Shown: piece by piece, positions 18,275-26,655 of the stretch
How positions within the stretch are numbered: position 1 is the first letter of the stretch
How the letters are laid out: each line of letters begins with the position of its first letter
Assembly (NCBI RefSeq): GCF_900091725.1
Contig: NZ_FMBW01000080.1
Coordinates: 20,327 to 84,326, forward strand
Source: Streptomyces sp. DvalAA-43
GTDB taxonomy: Bacteria; Actinomycetota; Actinomycetes; Streptomycetales; Streptomycetaceae
Reading direction: 5' to 3'
DNA: 64,000 nucleotides
The notes under the pieces: generated by a model
Told to the model about the DNA's origin: nothing
Seen by the model: the letters and a program-made list of their open reading frames with translations, nothing else
Database searches by the model: none
Program-made: the position numbers and the translations under genes

Positions 18275-18727
18275 ATGAGCACATCGCGGAACCACGGGGG
18301 CCGTCCCGGGCGCCGGGCCGTCGTCGTCGCGGCCGGAGCCGCCTCGGTGGCCGCCGTACTCGCCGCCTGTGGCAAGCAGAAGGAGTCGGGCGGTTCGAGT
18401 GAGGTCAAACCGTCCAACAGCGGAACGAGCGGCAGCGGCACCACGCTGACGAGGACCGCCGACATCCCGGAGGGCGGCGGCAAGGTCTTCCCCGATCGGG
18501 GTGTCGTGGTGACGCAGCCGAAGGCGGGCGAGTTCAAGGCGTTCTCGTCGACGTGCACCCACCATGGCTGCACGGTGGCGAGCGTCTCGGACGGCACCAT
18601 CGACTGCCCCTGCCACGGCAGCAAGTTCGACGCGGCGACCGGGGCCGTGGCTCACGGCCCCGCCACCAAACCACTGCCCACCAGGAAGATCTCGGTATCG
18701 GGCGGCTCGATCACACTCACACCCTGA
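18275..18727 (+). CDS. Rieske [2Fe-2S] lipoprotein, probable Tat export
   Basis: A 150-residue protein. The N-terminus has a twin-arginine (PGRRAVVVAAG), a hydrophobic stretch and a lipobox ending LAAC, so it is probably Tat-exported and lipid-anchored outside the membrane. A Gly/Ser-rich linker leads to a Rieske domain with CTHHGC and CPCHGS, which bind the 2Fe-2S cluster through two Cys and two His, followed by the usual FDAATGAVAHGPA loop. Length fits the small stand-alone Rieske proteins of Streptomyces; the redox partner is unknown. GGAAGG about 10 nt upstream supports the ATG at 18275 rather than upstream in-frame starts. Confidence 0.92.
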   Translation: MSTSRNHGGRPGRRAVVVAAGAASVAAVLAACGKQKESGGSSEVKPSNSGTSGSGTTLTRTADIPEGGGKVFPDRGVVVTQPKAGEFKAFSSTCTHHGCTVASVSDGTIDCPCHGSKFDAATGAVAHGPATKPLPTRKISVSGGSITLTP

Positions 18728-18885
18728 CCGCCGCTCCACCGGGCGGGGCCGACCACCGCCGCTCGCGGGGCGGAGGTCGCTCCCGCCCGTCGGGTCGTCG
18801 GGGCAAGCCCCTGCCTTCGTGAGGTCGGGCGCCCGCCGCCTTCTCCGTCCCCCGCACGAACCTTCTCCGCGAGAGCTCCCCCGGG

Positions 18886-19545
18886 TCAGTCGTCAGGAGC
18901 AGCCCTGCGGGACGTCCGGCTCAGCCAGCAGCCCAGCACCCCGTCCGTGTCCGTGACCGTGGCGACGAGGGCGAGCGTGTTACGGATCATCAGGGGGGTG
19001 TAGTCGGCCGGTACGCCCGCGATGGCGTCGGACGGCACCACGGCCGTGTAGCCGAGGTTCACCGCGTCGAACACGGCGTTGGGGATGGCCACATTGGCGG
19101 AGACCCCGGTGACGACGAGCGTCCGGCAGCCGAGGTTGCGCAGCAGCGCGTCCACATCCGTACCCGCGAGGGGCGAGAGGCCGTGGAGTCTGCGCACGAC
19201 GAGGTCCTCGGCGGCCACTTCGATCGGCTCGGCGATCCGTACCGCGGTGGTGCCGCAGTGCTGTTGCACCGGCAGCCGGCCGGCGGCGCGGAAGAGCCGG
19301 GCGTTGCTGTTGGCGCCCCGCCCGTCGGGACGGCGTTCGGCCACCGCGTGCAGCACCTGGACCCCGGCCGCGTGGGCGGCCGCGACCAGCCGGGCGACAC
19401 GGTGCAGCGCGCCGGACGAACGGGCCTCCTCGGCCAGTTCGGGCAGCGCACTCCCCGGGCCCACGACCCCCTGCTGGCATTCGACCGTCAGAAGCACGGT
19501 GGTGGCCGGGTCGAGCTGCCCGGCGAGCTGATTCTTCGGTGGCAC
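18886..19545 (-). CDS. Isochorismatase-fold protein with altered catalytic residues
   Basis: A 219-residue cysteine-hydrolase-fold protein. Family landmarks are present: LLTVECQQGVVG at the N-terminus, VVRRLHGLSPLAGTDVD in the middle and LVVTGVSANVAIPN towards the end. In active isochorismatases and nicotinamidases these segments supply Asp, Lys and Cys; here they read Glu, Arg and Ala, so the ordinary chemistry is unlikely. The GTG at 19545 is chosen for the preceding AGAGAGGGG. It is divergent from a flavin-binding split-barrel gene and convergent with the Rieske gene; the 158 bp to the Rieske stop hold no gene. Confidence 0.85.
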   Translation of the reverse strand: MPPKNQLAGQLDPATTVLLTVECQQGVVGPGSALPELAEEARSSGALHRVARLVAAAHAAGVQVLHAVAERRPDGRGANSNARLFRAAGRLPVQQHCGTTAVRIAEPIEVAAEDLVVRRLHGLSPLAGTDVDALLRNLGCRTLVVTGVSANVAIPNAVFDAVNLGYTAVVPSDAIAGVPADYTPLMIRNTLALVATVTDTDGVLGCWLSRTSRRAAPDD

Positions 19546-19678
19546 GGCTGCCCCTCTCTGCGGCGGACCGGGCGCGTTCCTGCGGCGGACCGGGCGCGCG
19601 AGGGTAGCCGCCATTGCGTGATGAGGGAAGAGGCCCCATGATCTCTGACACATAGTCAGTCAACGGGAGGAGACGCCC

Positions 19679-20155
19679 ATGGCCGCCACTCAGCGACGGG
19701 GCCGTCGGATCATGATGACGGACGCCGAACGGGACACCTATCTCACCGAGCAGCGCACCTGCCGTGTGGCCACCGTGGCCGAGGACGGCCGTCCGCACAT
19801 CGGCGCGCTCTGGTTCACCTGGGACGGAGACTCGCTCTGGCTGTACTCGATCACCCGCAGCCTGCGCTGGTCCCAGCTGCGCCGCGATCCGAGGATCGCG
19901 GTGGTCGTGGACGACGGGGTGGAGTACGGGGAACTGCGCGGCGTCGAACTGTCCGGCGAGGCCGTCCCGGTCGGCGAGGCGCCCCGTACCGGCGAGCCGT
20001 GCCCCGGACTCGACGTTCCGGAGCGGCTGTTCGCGGCAAAGTACTTCGGGATGGACACCATGCCGCACGACGGCCGCCATGCCTGGCTGCGGCTGACGCC
20101 ACAGGCCGTCGCCTCCTGGGACTTCCGCAAGCTCGCGGGGCCGACCACCGCCTGA
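19679..20155 (+). CDS. Pyridoxamine 5'-phosphate oxidase-like flavin/F420-binding protein
   Basis: A 158-residue split beta-barrel protein. RTCRVATVAEDGRPHIGALWF followed by LWLYSITRSLRWSQLRRDPRIAVVVDDG is the pattern of PPOX-class proteins that bind FMN or F420 at a dimer interface. The substrate is not predictable. GGGAGGAG lies 7 nt before the ATG. It ends 12 bp before the stop of the convergent LysR gene. Divergent from the isochorismatase-fold gene, with which it may share a promoter region. Confidence 0.85.
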   Translation: MAATQRRGRRIMMTDAERDTYLTEQRTCRVATVAEDGRPHIGALWFTWDGDSLWLYSITRSLRWSQLRRDPRIAVVVDDGVEYGELRGVELSGEAVPVGEAPRTGEPCPGLDVPERLFAAKYFGMDTMPHDGRHAWLRLTPQAVASWDFRKLAGPTTA

Positions 20156-20167
20156 CCGCGTACGGCC

Positions 20168-21076
20168 CTACGGCTCGGCCAACTCCCGGCCGGCCGTGCG
20201 CAGGGCCGTCACCGCCGCCCTGATCGACGGCCGCCGGTCGGCATCGGTACGCCACACGGCGTGGACGTGGCGCCACATCTTCTGCCGTACGGGCACGAGC
20301 CGCACCCCGTCCGGTACCGGTCCCCGGCCGAGCCTCGGTGCCACGCAGACGCCCATTCCGGCGGCGATCAGGGCGAGTTGGGTGTGATGCTCGCCCGCCA
20401 GGTGCGCGATGCGCGGTTCGATGCCCTTGGAGCGGAGGGTGAACATCAGCCAGTCGTAGCAGAACTCACCCTCGGGCCAGGACACCCAGTCGTCGTCGGC
20501 GAAGTCCTCCAGGTCCACTTCGGGCCGGTCGGCGAGCCGGTGACCGGTCGGCATCGCGATGTCGGGTGCGTCGTCCAGGAGTTCGGCCTTGGCCAGGCCA
20601 CTGGGCACGGGCAGCCGCTTGTTGCTCCAGTCCAGCACGACCGCGAGGTCGATGTCGCCCCTGATCACCGCGCGGATTCCGTCCTCGGGCTCCAGCTCCC
20701 GGGTGCGGAAGCGCAGTTCGGGGTGGTCCCTTCGCAGCGCTTGGAGTACCGCGGGGAAGAGCCCGCGCGCCGCGGTCGGGAAGGCGGAGAGCAGGATCTC
20801 GCCCACCACCTCGCCGCGCTGTGCCTCGATGTCGGACTGGGCCAGCTCGACCTGGGACAGGATCCGGGCGGCGTGGTCGGCGAGCAGTCGGCCGGCGTCG
20901 GTGAGCCGGACGCCGCGCCCGTTCTTGGCCAGGAGTTGTTGCCCCACCTCGCGCTCCAGCTTCGCCATCTGCTGGGAGACAGCCGATGTGGTCACATGCA
21001 GCCCCTCGGCGGCGCCGCTCACGGAACCGTGCCGGGCCAGTGCGTCCAGGGTGCGCAGGCGCTCCAGATTCAACAT
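20168..21076 (-). CDS. LysR-family transcriptional regulator
   Basis: A 302-residue LysR regulator: N-terminal winged HTH (LERLRTLDALARHGSVSGAAEGLHVTTSAVSQQMAKLE), then a periplasmic-binding-protein-like effector domain from about residue 90. It is divergent from an EamA-family exporter with only 74 bp between the starts, the classic LysR arrangement, so it probably controls that exporter and itself. The intergenic segment includes an imperfect AGCAATGCT palindrome just upstream of the LysR start. Confidence 0.9.
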   Translation of the reverse strand: MLNLERLRTLDALARHGSVSGAAEGLHVTTSAVSQQMAKLEREVGQQLLAKNGRGVRLTDAGRLLADHAARILSQVELAQSDIEAQRGEVVGEILLSAFPTAARGLFPAVLQALRRDHPELRFRTRELEPEDGIRAVIRGDIDLAVVLDWSNKRLPVPSGLAKAELLDDAPDIAMPTGHRLADRPEVDLEDFADDDWVSWPEGEFCYDWLMFTLRSKGIEPRIAHLAGEHHTQLALIAAGMGVCVAPRLGRGPVPDGVRLVPVRQKMWRHVHAVWRTDADRRPSIRAAVTALRTAGRELAEP

Positions 21077-21150
21077 GTAAGCAATGCTACGCAGACCGGA
21101 GCAGAAAATCTCGCTTGTTCTACGTGGTTGCCCTGGCCATCGTGGAGCCC

Positions 21151-22203
21151 ATGAGCACCGCCACCACCCCGCAGACCGCCCCTCCCGCCAACCCCTCCGC
21201 CCCGGCTCCGACGCCCGCCGCTCGCCCGGCGCTGGACTGGCGGATCCGGTTCGGTGTGCTCTCCCTCATCTGGGGCTTCAGCTTTCTTCTGATCAAGGTC
21301 GGCACCGAGGGGTACGCCCCGTTCCAGGTCACCCTCGGCCGTCTGCTGTCCGGTACGGCGGTGCTGGCCGTCGCGATGGCGGTCCGGCGTGAGCGACTGC
21401 CCCGCGGCGCCCGGACCTGGGGGCATCTGGCCGTCGCGGCGTTCTTCCTGAACGCGCTTCCGTTCTCGCTCTTCGCCCATGCCGAGCTGACCATTCCCTC
21501 GACACTGGCCGGCGTCTGCAATGCGGCCTCGCCCCTGTGGGGCATGGCGCTGTCACTCGTCGCGCTCTCCGAGGACCGGCCGACCCGTCGCCGTGTCGCA
21601 GGACTCGGGCTCGGCTTTCTCGGCGTTCTGACCGTGCTCGGCGCCTGGCAGGGCTTCTCCGGGCTGGACTTCGGCGGCACGGCCATGGCTCTGCTCGCCT
21701 CCCTCAGCTATCCGATCGGCTGGATCTACGTCCGCAGGACACTGGCGGGCAACGGCTCGTCGACGCTGGCGCTCACCGGTGGACAGCTCTTCCTGGGCAC
21801 GGTGCAGCTCGCCCTGGTGACCCCGCTGTTCACCTCGGCGCCGGCTGGCTTCCCGCTGCTCCCGACCCTGGCCGTGGTGGCCCTCGGGGCGCTCGGCACC
21901 GGCCTTGCGGTTCTGATGCAGTACGGCCTGGTGGAGGAGGTCGGGCCGACGACCGCGCAGATGGTCACCTACTTGATCCCGGTCATCGCCACCGCCGCGG
22001 GAGTGGTCGTGCTCGGCGAGCGGTTGAGCTGGAACACCCCGGTCGGAGCCCTCGTGGTCCTGGCCGGCGCCGCCCTCACCCAGACCAGGACCCGAAGCGG
22101 CCGGGCCTCCGGCGTCCGGACCGGGGCCGGGGCCAGGACTGGGGCCAGGACCGGGACTGGGGCCGGGGCTGGAGCTGGAGCTGGAGCCACGGATCATCCG
22201 TAG
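21151..22203 (+). CDS. EamA/DMT-family exporter
   Basis: A 350-residue integral membrane protein with about ten transmembrane helices in two EamA repeats (first beginning near FGVLSLIWGFSFLLIK, second near LLASLSYPIGWIYVR; PGAs such as LGERLSWNTPVGALVVLAGAAL close the last helices). Drug/metabolite transporters export amino acids or metabolites. GGAG precedes the ATG at 21151. The C-terminal 30 residues are a low-complexity Gly/Ala/Thr/Arg tail encoded by a short tandem repeat. The last bases overlap the stop of the convergent MocR gene by about 10 bp. Confidence 0.9.
   Translation: MSTATTPQTAPPANPSAPAPTPAARPALDWRIRFGVLSLIWGFSFLLIKVGTEGYAPFQVTLGRLLSGTAVLAVAMAVRRERLPRGARTWGHLAVAAFFLNALPFSLFAHAELTIPSTLAGVCNAASPLWGMALSLVALSEDRPTRRRVAGLGLGFLGVLTVLGAWQGFSGLDFGGTAMALLASLSYPIGWIYVRRTLAGNGSSTLALTGGQLFLGTVQLALVTPLFTSAPAGFPLLPTLAVVALGALGTGLAVLMQYGLVEEVGPTTAQMVTYLIPVIATAAGVVVLGERLSWNTPVGALVVLAGAALTQTRTRSGRASGVRTGAGARTGARTGTGAGAGAGAGATDHP
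22118..22188. repeat. Short GC-rich tandem repeat in exporter tail
   Basis: Degenerate 6- to 12-bp units of the GGGGCC/GGACTG and GGAGCT type are repeated along this stretch, giving the Gly-Ala-rich C-terminus of the EamA protein. Such repeats can expand or contract in frame. Confidence 0.6.
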
Positions 22204-23525
22204 TTCAGCGGCCTCACCGGACCCGCCGCCGCCGCGACCGCATCCGCCAGTGGCCCGATATCGGCCTCGGCGAGCGACGAGACGGTCAGCCGGATCCCCT
22301 GGGGCGCGGTCATCCGGAACCGCGCCCCGGGCGCCACGGCCCAGCCGGAGTGCAGCAGCCTCGTCACGGCACCGGTCTCGTCGCTCACCGGCACCCACAC
22401 ATTCATCCCGCTGCGCCCGTGGGCCACCACGCCCCGCTCCGCCAGCGCCCGCACCAGGCCGTCCCGCCGCTTCGCGTACGCCCGCGCGACTTCGCCCGGG
22501 TCGACGGCGCCCGAGCTCCACAGGTGCACCACGGCCCGTTGCAGCAGTCTGCTGACCCAGCCGGGGCCCAGGCGCTGCCGCCCCGCCACCCGGTCCACCG
22601 TGACCGGATCACCGGTCAGCACGGCGACCCGGAGGTCCGGCCCGTACGCCTTGGCCACCGACCGCACGAAGGCCCAACGGTCCGTGGCACCCGCCAGGGG
22701 ATGGAGCGGCAGATCGACGATGCCGTGCCCGTGGTCGTCATCGATCAGCAGGACACCGCGGTGCCCGGCGAGGACCGCTCTCAGCTCGAAGGCCCGGCCC
22801 GCGCCGATCGCCGCTCCGGTCGGATTCTGCGCGCGGTCGGTGACCACGAGCGCGCGGGCACCGGCGTGCAGCGCGTGCTCGACGGCATCGGGCAGCGGCC
22901 CCTCGTCGTCGACCGCGACGGGCACGGGGCGCAGCCCCAGCGCCGGTACGAGATCCAGCAGGCTGCCCCAGCCCGGATCCTCGATCGCCACCGCGTCACC
23001 GGGTCTGAGGTGCGCGACCAGCACGCGCTCGATCGCGTCCAGCGATCCGGAGGTCGCGACGACGGGCCCGGCCGGCACTCCGTCGGCGTCCATCGCGGCG
23101 CGGGCGAGCGCGGCGAACTCCGGGTCCACCGGGGCCTGCCCGTACATTCCGGGCTTCCGGGCGTACTCCTCCGCGACCGCCGCGAAGACGTCCCCCAACG
23201 CGGGCAGCAGGCCAGGATCAGGGTTGCCCGCCCCCAGATCCCGTACGCCCTCCGGCGCCTCGACCCCGAGCGATCCGCGCGCCGTGCTCGCGGGGCGCGG
23301 CCGCACCCTGCTGCCCCGGCGCCCGGCCGTCTCGATCACCCCGCGCTCGCGGAGCGTGCGGTAGGCGGCCGCCACCGTATTCGGATTCACCCCCAGCCGA
23401 TCGGCCAACTCCCTCATCGGAGGCAACACTTGCCCGGGTTCGAGCTCACCGGACCCGACCCCGTTCTCCACACTGGCGGCAATTTCCGATGCGCGCCGCC
23501 CCACAATCCGATATTCTCCTAGCAC
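22194..23525 (-). CDS. MocR/GntR-family regulator with aminotransferase-like domain
   Basis: A 443-residue MocR regulator. The N-terminal GntR winged helix (EIAASVENGVGSGELEPGQ, then LPPMRELADRLGVNPNTVAAAYRTLRERGVI) is joined to a fold-type I aminotransferase domain with TSGSLDAIERV, DRAQNPTGA, DDDHG and the PLP lysine in RSVAKAYGPD. MocR proteins sense PLP or related vitamers. It is divergent from a PPOX-family gene, the usual MocR partner type. The GTG at 23525 is chosen because a possible -35/-10 pair (TTGTGT, 17 nt, CATACT) would place transcription start on it, making a leaderless message; a TTG at 23531 is the alternative. Confidence 0.9.
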   Translation of the reverse strand: MLGEYRIVGRRASEIAASVENGVGSGELEPGQVLPPMRELADRLGVNPNTVAAAYRTLRERGVIETAGRRGSRVRPRPASTARGSLGVEAPEGVRDLGAGNPDPGLLPALGDVFAAVAEEYARKPGMYGQAPVDPEFAALARAAMDADGVPAGPVVATSGSLDAIERVLVAHLRPGDAVAIEDPGWGSLLDLVPALGLRPVPVAVDDEGPLPDAVEHALHAGARALVVTDRAQNPTGAAIGAGRAFELRAVLAGHRGVLLIDDDHGHGIVDLPLHPLAGATDRWAFVRSVAKAYGPDLRVAVLTGDPVTVDRVAGRQRLGPGWVSRLLQRAVVHLWSSGAVDPGEVARAYAKRRDGLVRALAERGVVAHGRSGMNVWVPVSDETGAVTRLLHSGWAVAPGARFRMTAPQGIRLTVSSLAEADIGPLADAVAAAAGPVRPLNYG

Positions 23526-23536
23526 AAACAAGAGTA

Positions 23537-23548
23537 TGCACTAGTGCA
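23537..23548. promoter_or_regulatory. Perfect 12-bp palindrome, candidate MocR operator
   Basis: TGCACTAGTGCA lies between the divergent MocR and PPOX starts, 12 bp upstream of each translation start, and falls within the putative spacer/-10 of the MocR promoter. Placement fits dual control; binding is inferred. Confidence 0.6.
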
Positions 23549-23560
23549 ATGGAGTACACA

Positions 23561-24256
23561 ATGCCGGACACCACATCGCCGCAGACCACGGGCCCGGACG
23601 CCGCAGCCGGATACGAGCCCACCGAGCGCACTGTTCCGACCCGTTCCCGCGAAAGGGCCACATACGACCGGGAGGTGGTCCATTCGATACTCGACGAGGC
23701 GTACGTCTGCCATCTCGGCTTCGTCCGCGACGGCGCGCCCGTCGTTCTGCCGACGCTCTTCGGCCGGGTGGGCGACCGGCTCTACGTACACGGCTCGACG
23801 GGCTCCCGGCCGCTGCGCGAGACGGGCCGCACGGACCCCGGCCTCCCCGTGTGCCTGACGGTGACCCATGTCGACGGGCTGGTGCTGGCCCGCTCCGCCT
23901 TCCACCACTCGATCAACTACCGCTCCGTGGTGGTCCACGGCGTCGCGCACACGGTCACCGACCCGCAGGAGCGGCGCACCGCCCTCGATGCCATCGTCGA
24001 CCACGTGGTGCCGGGCCGGTCCGCCGACTCGCGCCCCGCCGACGAGAAGGAGCTCGCCGCGACCGCGGTGATCCGGCTGGACCTGCGGGAGGTCTCCGCC
24101 AAGATCCGCACGGGCGGCCCCAACGACGAAGCCCGCGACCTCACGCTCCCCCACTGGTCCGGTGTCGTCCCGCTCGCCCGCGGATACGAGACGCCGCTCC
24201 CCGCGGACGACCTCGACCCCGCGATCGGGGTGCCGGACTACATCACCGCCCTCTGA
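23561..24256 (+). CDS. Pyridoxamine 5'-phosphate oxidase-family flavin-binding protein
   Basis: A 231-residue split-barrel flavoprotein (VVHSILDEAYVCHLGFVRDGAPVVLPTLFGR, then LYVHGSTGSRPLR and FHHSINYRSVVVHG). Proteins of this length with a HHSINYRSV segment are FMN-binding relatives of pyridoxamine phosphate oxidase. The ATG at 23561 has GGAG six bases before it, better placed than the ATG at 23549. Its divergent neighbour is a MocR regulator, so it probably acts in vitamin B6 metabolism or detoxification under PLP-responsive control. The exact substrate is unknown. Confidence 0.87.
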   Translation: MPDTTSPQTTGPDAAAGYEPTERTVPTRSRERATYDREVVHSILDEAYVCHLGFVRDGAPVVLPTLFGRVGDRLYVHGSTGSRPLRETGRTDPGLPVCLTVTHVDGLVLARSAFHHSINYRSVVVHGVAHTVTDPQERRTALDAIVDHVVPGRSADSRPADEKELAATAVIRLDLREVSAKIRTGGPNDEARDLTLPHWSGVVPLARGYETPLPADDLDPAIGVPDYITAL

Positions 24257-24335
24257 CCCGCCCCGAGGAACGGACGGGCGCACCACCGCCACGACCGACG
24301 GCCGACACAAAAGCCCGACCGCCCGGCCGCCACGC

Positions 24336-24368
24336 GAGGTGACACATCACGGCACGCCATGTCACCTC
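24336..24368. terminator. Hairpin between convergent genes
   Basis: GAGGTGACA (24336-24344) and TGTCACCTC (24360-24368) are exact complements with a 15-nt loop, between the PPOX stop and the stop of the second exporter. Candidate bidirectional terminator. Confidence 0.5.
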
Positions 24369-25410
24369 ACGTCGCGGCGCGGTCCGCGAACAACTCCCCC
24401 TCGGTGGGCGCGCGGTCGGCTTCCGGCCGTTCGGCAGCGCCCGCGACGGCCCCCGACGCCCCGGACCCCAACGCGACGGGTCCCGAGGGCGTCCGAGGTG
24501 TCGACGACTGGGCAATGAAGGCGCCGACCAGCACCGTGGCACCGCCGACCAGCTGGGGTGCCGACAGGTGCTCGCCGAGCATCACCCAGGCGAGCACGGT
24601 GGCGATGACCGCTTCGAGACAGGCGACCACGCCCGCCACCGCGGGAGAGAGCAGCCGCACCGCGATCACCCCGGTGACATAGGCGATCACGGTCGCCAGC
24701 AACACGATCCAGACGAGCAGCAGCCAGGCCGGAACATCCGTGCCATTCATACCCGCGGTGCCGCCCAGGACCGACCAGTCCATGCCCCAGGGCTGTGCGA
24801 CCACCGTGAGGACGACCGCGCCGATCAGCAGCCCGTAGGCGATGACACCGACCGGATGGGGCGGTTCGACGCCGTCCGCCCTGTCCGCGCTCCCCTGGTC
24901 CGACAGGACGAAGTAGCCGACCTGGCAACCGGCGGCACCGAGCGCGAGCAGCAGTCCGACCGCGTCGAAGCTCAGCCCCGACCAGATCTCGACCACGCAC
25001 GCCAGCCCTCCGACGGCGAGCACCACACCGGCCGCGGCCCGCCGGGTGACCGGCCTGCGCTGGACGAACCGGACCCAGCCGAGAACGAGCGCGGGCGCCA
25101 GGTATTCGACGAGCAGCGCGACACCGACGGGGATACGGGAGATCGCGGCGAAATAGCAGGCCTGCACGCCCGCGACGGCGAGCAGCCCGAAGCCGAGCAG
25201 CAGGACCGGCCGGCTGCGCACCAGGTCCCGGTGGCGCCAGGTCACCGGCAGCATGACCAGGGCCGCACCCGCCACCCGCAGCCACACCACATGGAGCGGG
25301 TCGAGACCCGCTTCGATCAGCGGCTTGGCCGCCACCCCTGAACCGCCGAATGCGAACGCCGAGGCCAGGGCTAGTCCCAGGCCGGCGCTTCTCCCCTGAG
25401 ACGCGTGCAT
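24367..25410 (-). CDS. EamA/DMT-family transporter
   Basis: A 347-residue membrane protein with about ten helices in two EamA repeats (FAFGGSGVAAKPLIEAGLDP at the start of the first; VVACLEAVIATVLAWVMLGE in the second). Function is probably export of a metabolite. The ATG at 25410 begins the conserved N-terminal helix; upstream in-frame starts would add a non-hydrophobic, Arg-rich extension. The last 45 residues are a charged cytoplasmic tail. Not closely linked to a regulator; the preceding gene on this strand lies 145 bp away. Confidence 0.88.
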   Translation of the reverse strand: MHASQGRSAGLGLALASAFAFGGSGVAAKPLIEAGLDPLHVVWLRVAGAALVMLPVTWRHRDLVRSRPVLLLGFGLLAVAGVQACYFAAISRIPVGVALLVEYLAPALVLGWVRFVQRRPVTRRAAAGVVLAVGGLACVVEIWSGLSFDAVGLLLALGAAGCQVGYFVLSDQGSADRADGVEPPHPVGVIAYGLLIGAVVLTVVAQPWGMDWSVLGGTAGMNGTDVPAWLLLVWIVLLATVIAYVTGVIAVRLLSPAVAGVVACLEAVIATVLAWVMLGEHLSAPQLVGGATVLVGAFIAQSSTPRTPSGPVALGSGASGAVAGAAERPEADRAPTEGELFADRAAT

Positions 25411-25554
25411 CGGCCCATCATGACAGCTATGGTCAGGAGCGTCACTCAAGTGACCCCTGACACGCCCGCCGTCGACCGTGGGGCCCCGCCACCTCCCTGC
25501 CAGTGCCAGGACCAGCCCGACCGTCCGCATGCCGGGCGGTCAACTTCCCGCCTT

Positions 25555-26112
25555 CTACGCACCCCGGTCGGGTGTATCGGTGATCCGGGCGGCGAGCAGG
25601 TCCGCGTCGATCCCGCCCCGGACCAGGACTTCGACGGCCCGGCACTCATGGTCCATGGCCAGCGCCGCGAGCAGGTCGAGCCCTTCGGCCCGTACGTCGC
25701 CGCGCTTCTCCGCCCGCTCCAGCGCTCCGGCCATCGCCGAAGCCGCCGAGGGCGACCAGCCCTCCACTCCCGAGTCGCGCACGGCCGAGTCCAGGTGCGG
25801 GACGACGACCGGGACGGCGCCGGAGTCCTCCACCGCACCCTGCCAGCGGAGCCCGTACCCGATACTGCGCTGGACGAGATAGCCGAGCACCCTGGCCAGT
25901 TGGGGGCCGCCCTCGAAGGCCGCCCGCACCGCGGGGTCCGATTCAATGAGGGAGTGCAGCAGATGCGCCGTGTCGATCTGCCGGTCACCGTCCCGCAGCG
26001 CACGCCTGCGGGCGCCCGTCACCACGGCGGCCAGCTCCACCGTGAGTCTGGCGTCGAGCTCGGCGCGGTTCGGAACGGGCTGCTGAGGAATCCGCGGCGT
26101 CCGGTTGTGCAC
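25555..26112 (-). CDS. Clp N-terminal (ClpR)-domain-like protein
   Basis: A 185-residue protein with two repeats resembling the Clp amino-terminal domain: RRRALRDGDRQIDTAHLLHSLIESDPAVRAAFE and later AEKRGDVRAEGLDLLAALAMDHECRAVEVL. No AAA+ module follows, so it is a stand-alone substrate- or adaptor-type domain as found in several actinobacterial ClpC-like small proteins. GGAG spaced 8 nt supports the GTG at 26112 over the ATG at 26151, which lacks a ribosome site. No operon partner is evident. Confidence 0.75.
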   Translation of the reverse strand: MHNRTPRIPQQPVPNRAELDARLTVELAAVVTGARRRALRDGDRQIDTAHLLHSLIESDPAVRAAFEGGPQLARVLGYLVQRSIGYGLRWQGAVEDSGAVPVVVPHLDSAVRDSGVEGWSPSAASAMAGALERAEKRGDVRAEGLDLLAALAMDHECRAVEVLVRGGIDADLLAARITDTPDRGA

Positions 26113-26355
26113 GTCTCCCACTCCATCAGTTCCGGAGCGCCCATACATCACCGGAGGGACTCATCTAGGCATCCCACGCAAGTTGGGCACACCCGAACGG
26201 TTTCTCCTCCTTGCGGATGAGATCTCGCCATTTCCGGATCCGATCGGAGAAAAGGGCGCGCGCCGCCTTGCCACGCGCCCTCCGGGCAACCGGAAGCCGT
26301 GCCCGTACGTCCCACAGGCCATACCCCATGCACAGCCGGAAGGGAGACCACGGAC

Positions 26356-26577
26356 GTGTCCTGGCTGGTCGCCCTGCCGGCCCTCGACGGGCGGGAGTAC
26401 GTGTACCGGGTCCACGCACCGGCCGACGCCCTGCGTGCCGACCTCTTCTGGGCCGCGTTCCACTGCCACGACGACGGCCCGCATCCACGCGCCTTCGACC
26501 GGTTCGACGACGCCCTGATCTGGCGAGCCGGGACGGAAGGAACCGGCCAGATGGATCTGACCGTTCACCAGTTCTGA
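26356..26577 (+). CDS. Small hypothetical protein
   Basis: A 73-residue acidic protein rich in aromatic and His residues (LFWAAFHCHDDGPHPRAFDRFDDALIWRAG). No domain recognised. AGGGAG at 26341-26346 points to the GTG at 26356; the in-frame upstream ATG at 26299 lacks one. Lies between the Clp-N-like gene and an SRPBCC gene. Confidence 0.55.
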   Translation: MSWLVALPALDGREYVYRVHAPADALRADLFWAAFHCHDDGPHPRAFDRFDDALIWRAGTEGTGQMDLTVHQF

Positions 26578-26655
26578 CTGTTCATCAGTATTGAATGTTC
26601 CGGCCACTACGGCTACGTTCCGCGACACCGTAACCCGCCGAGAAGGGGTGGTCGC

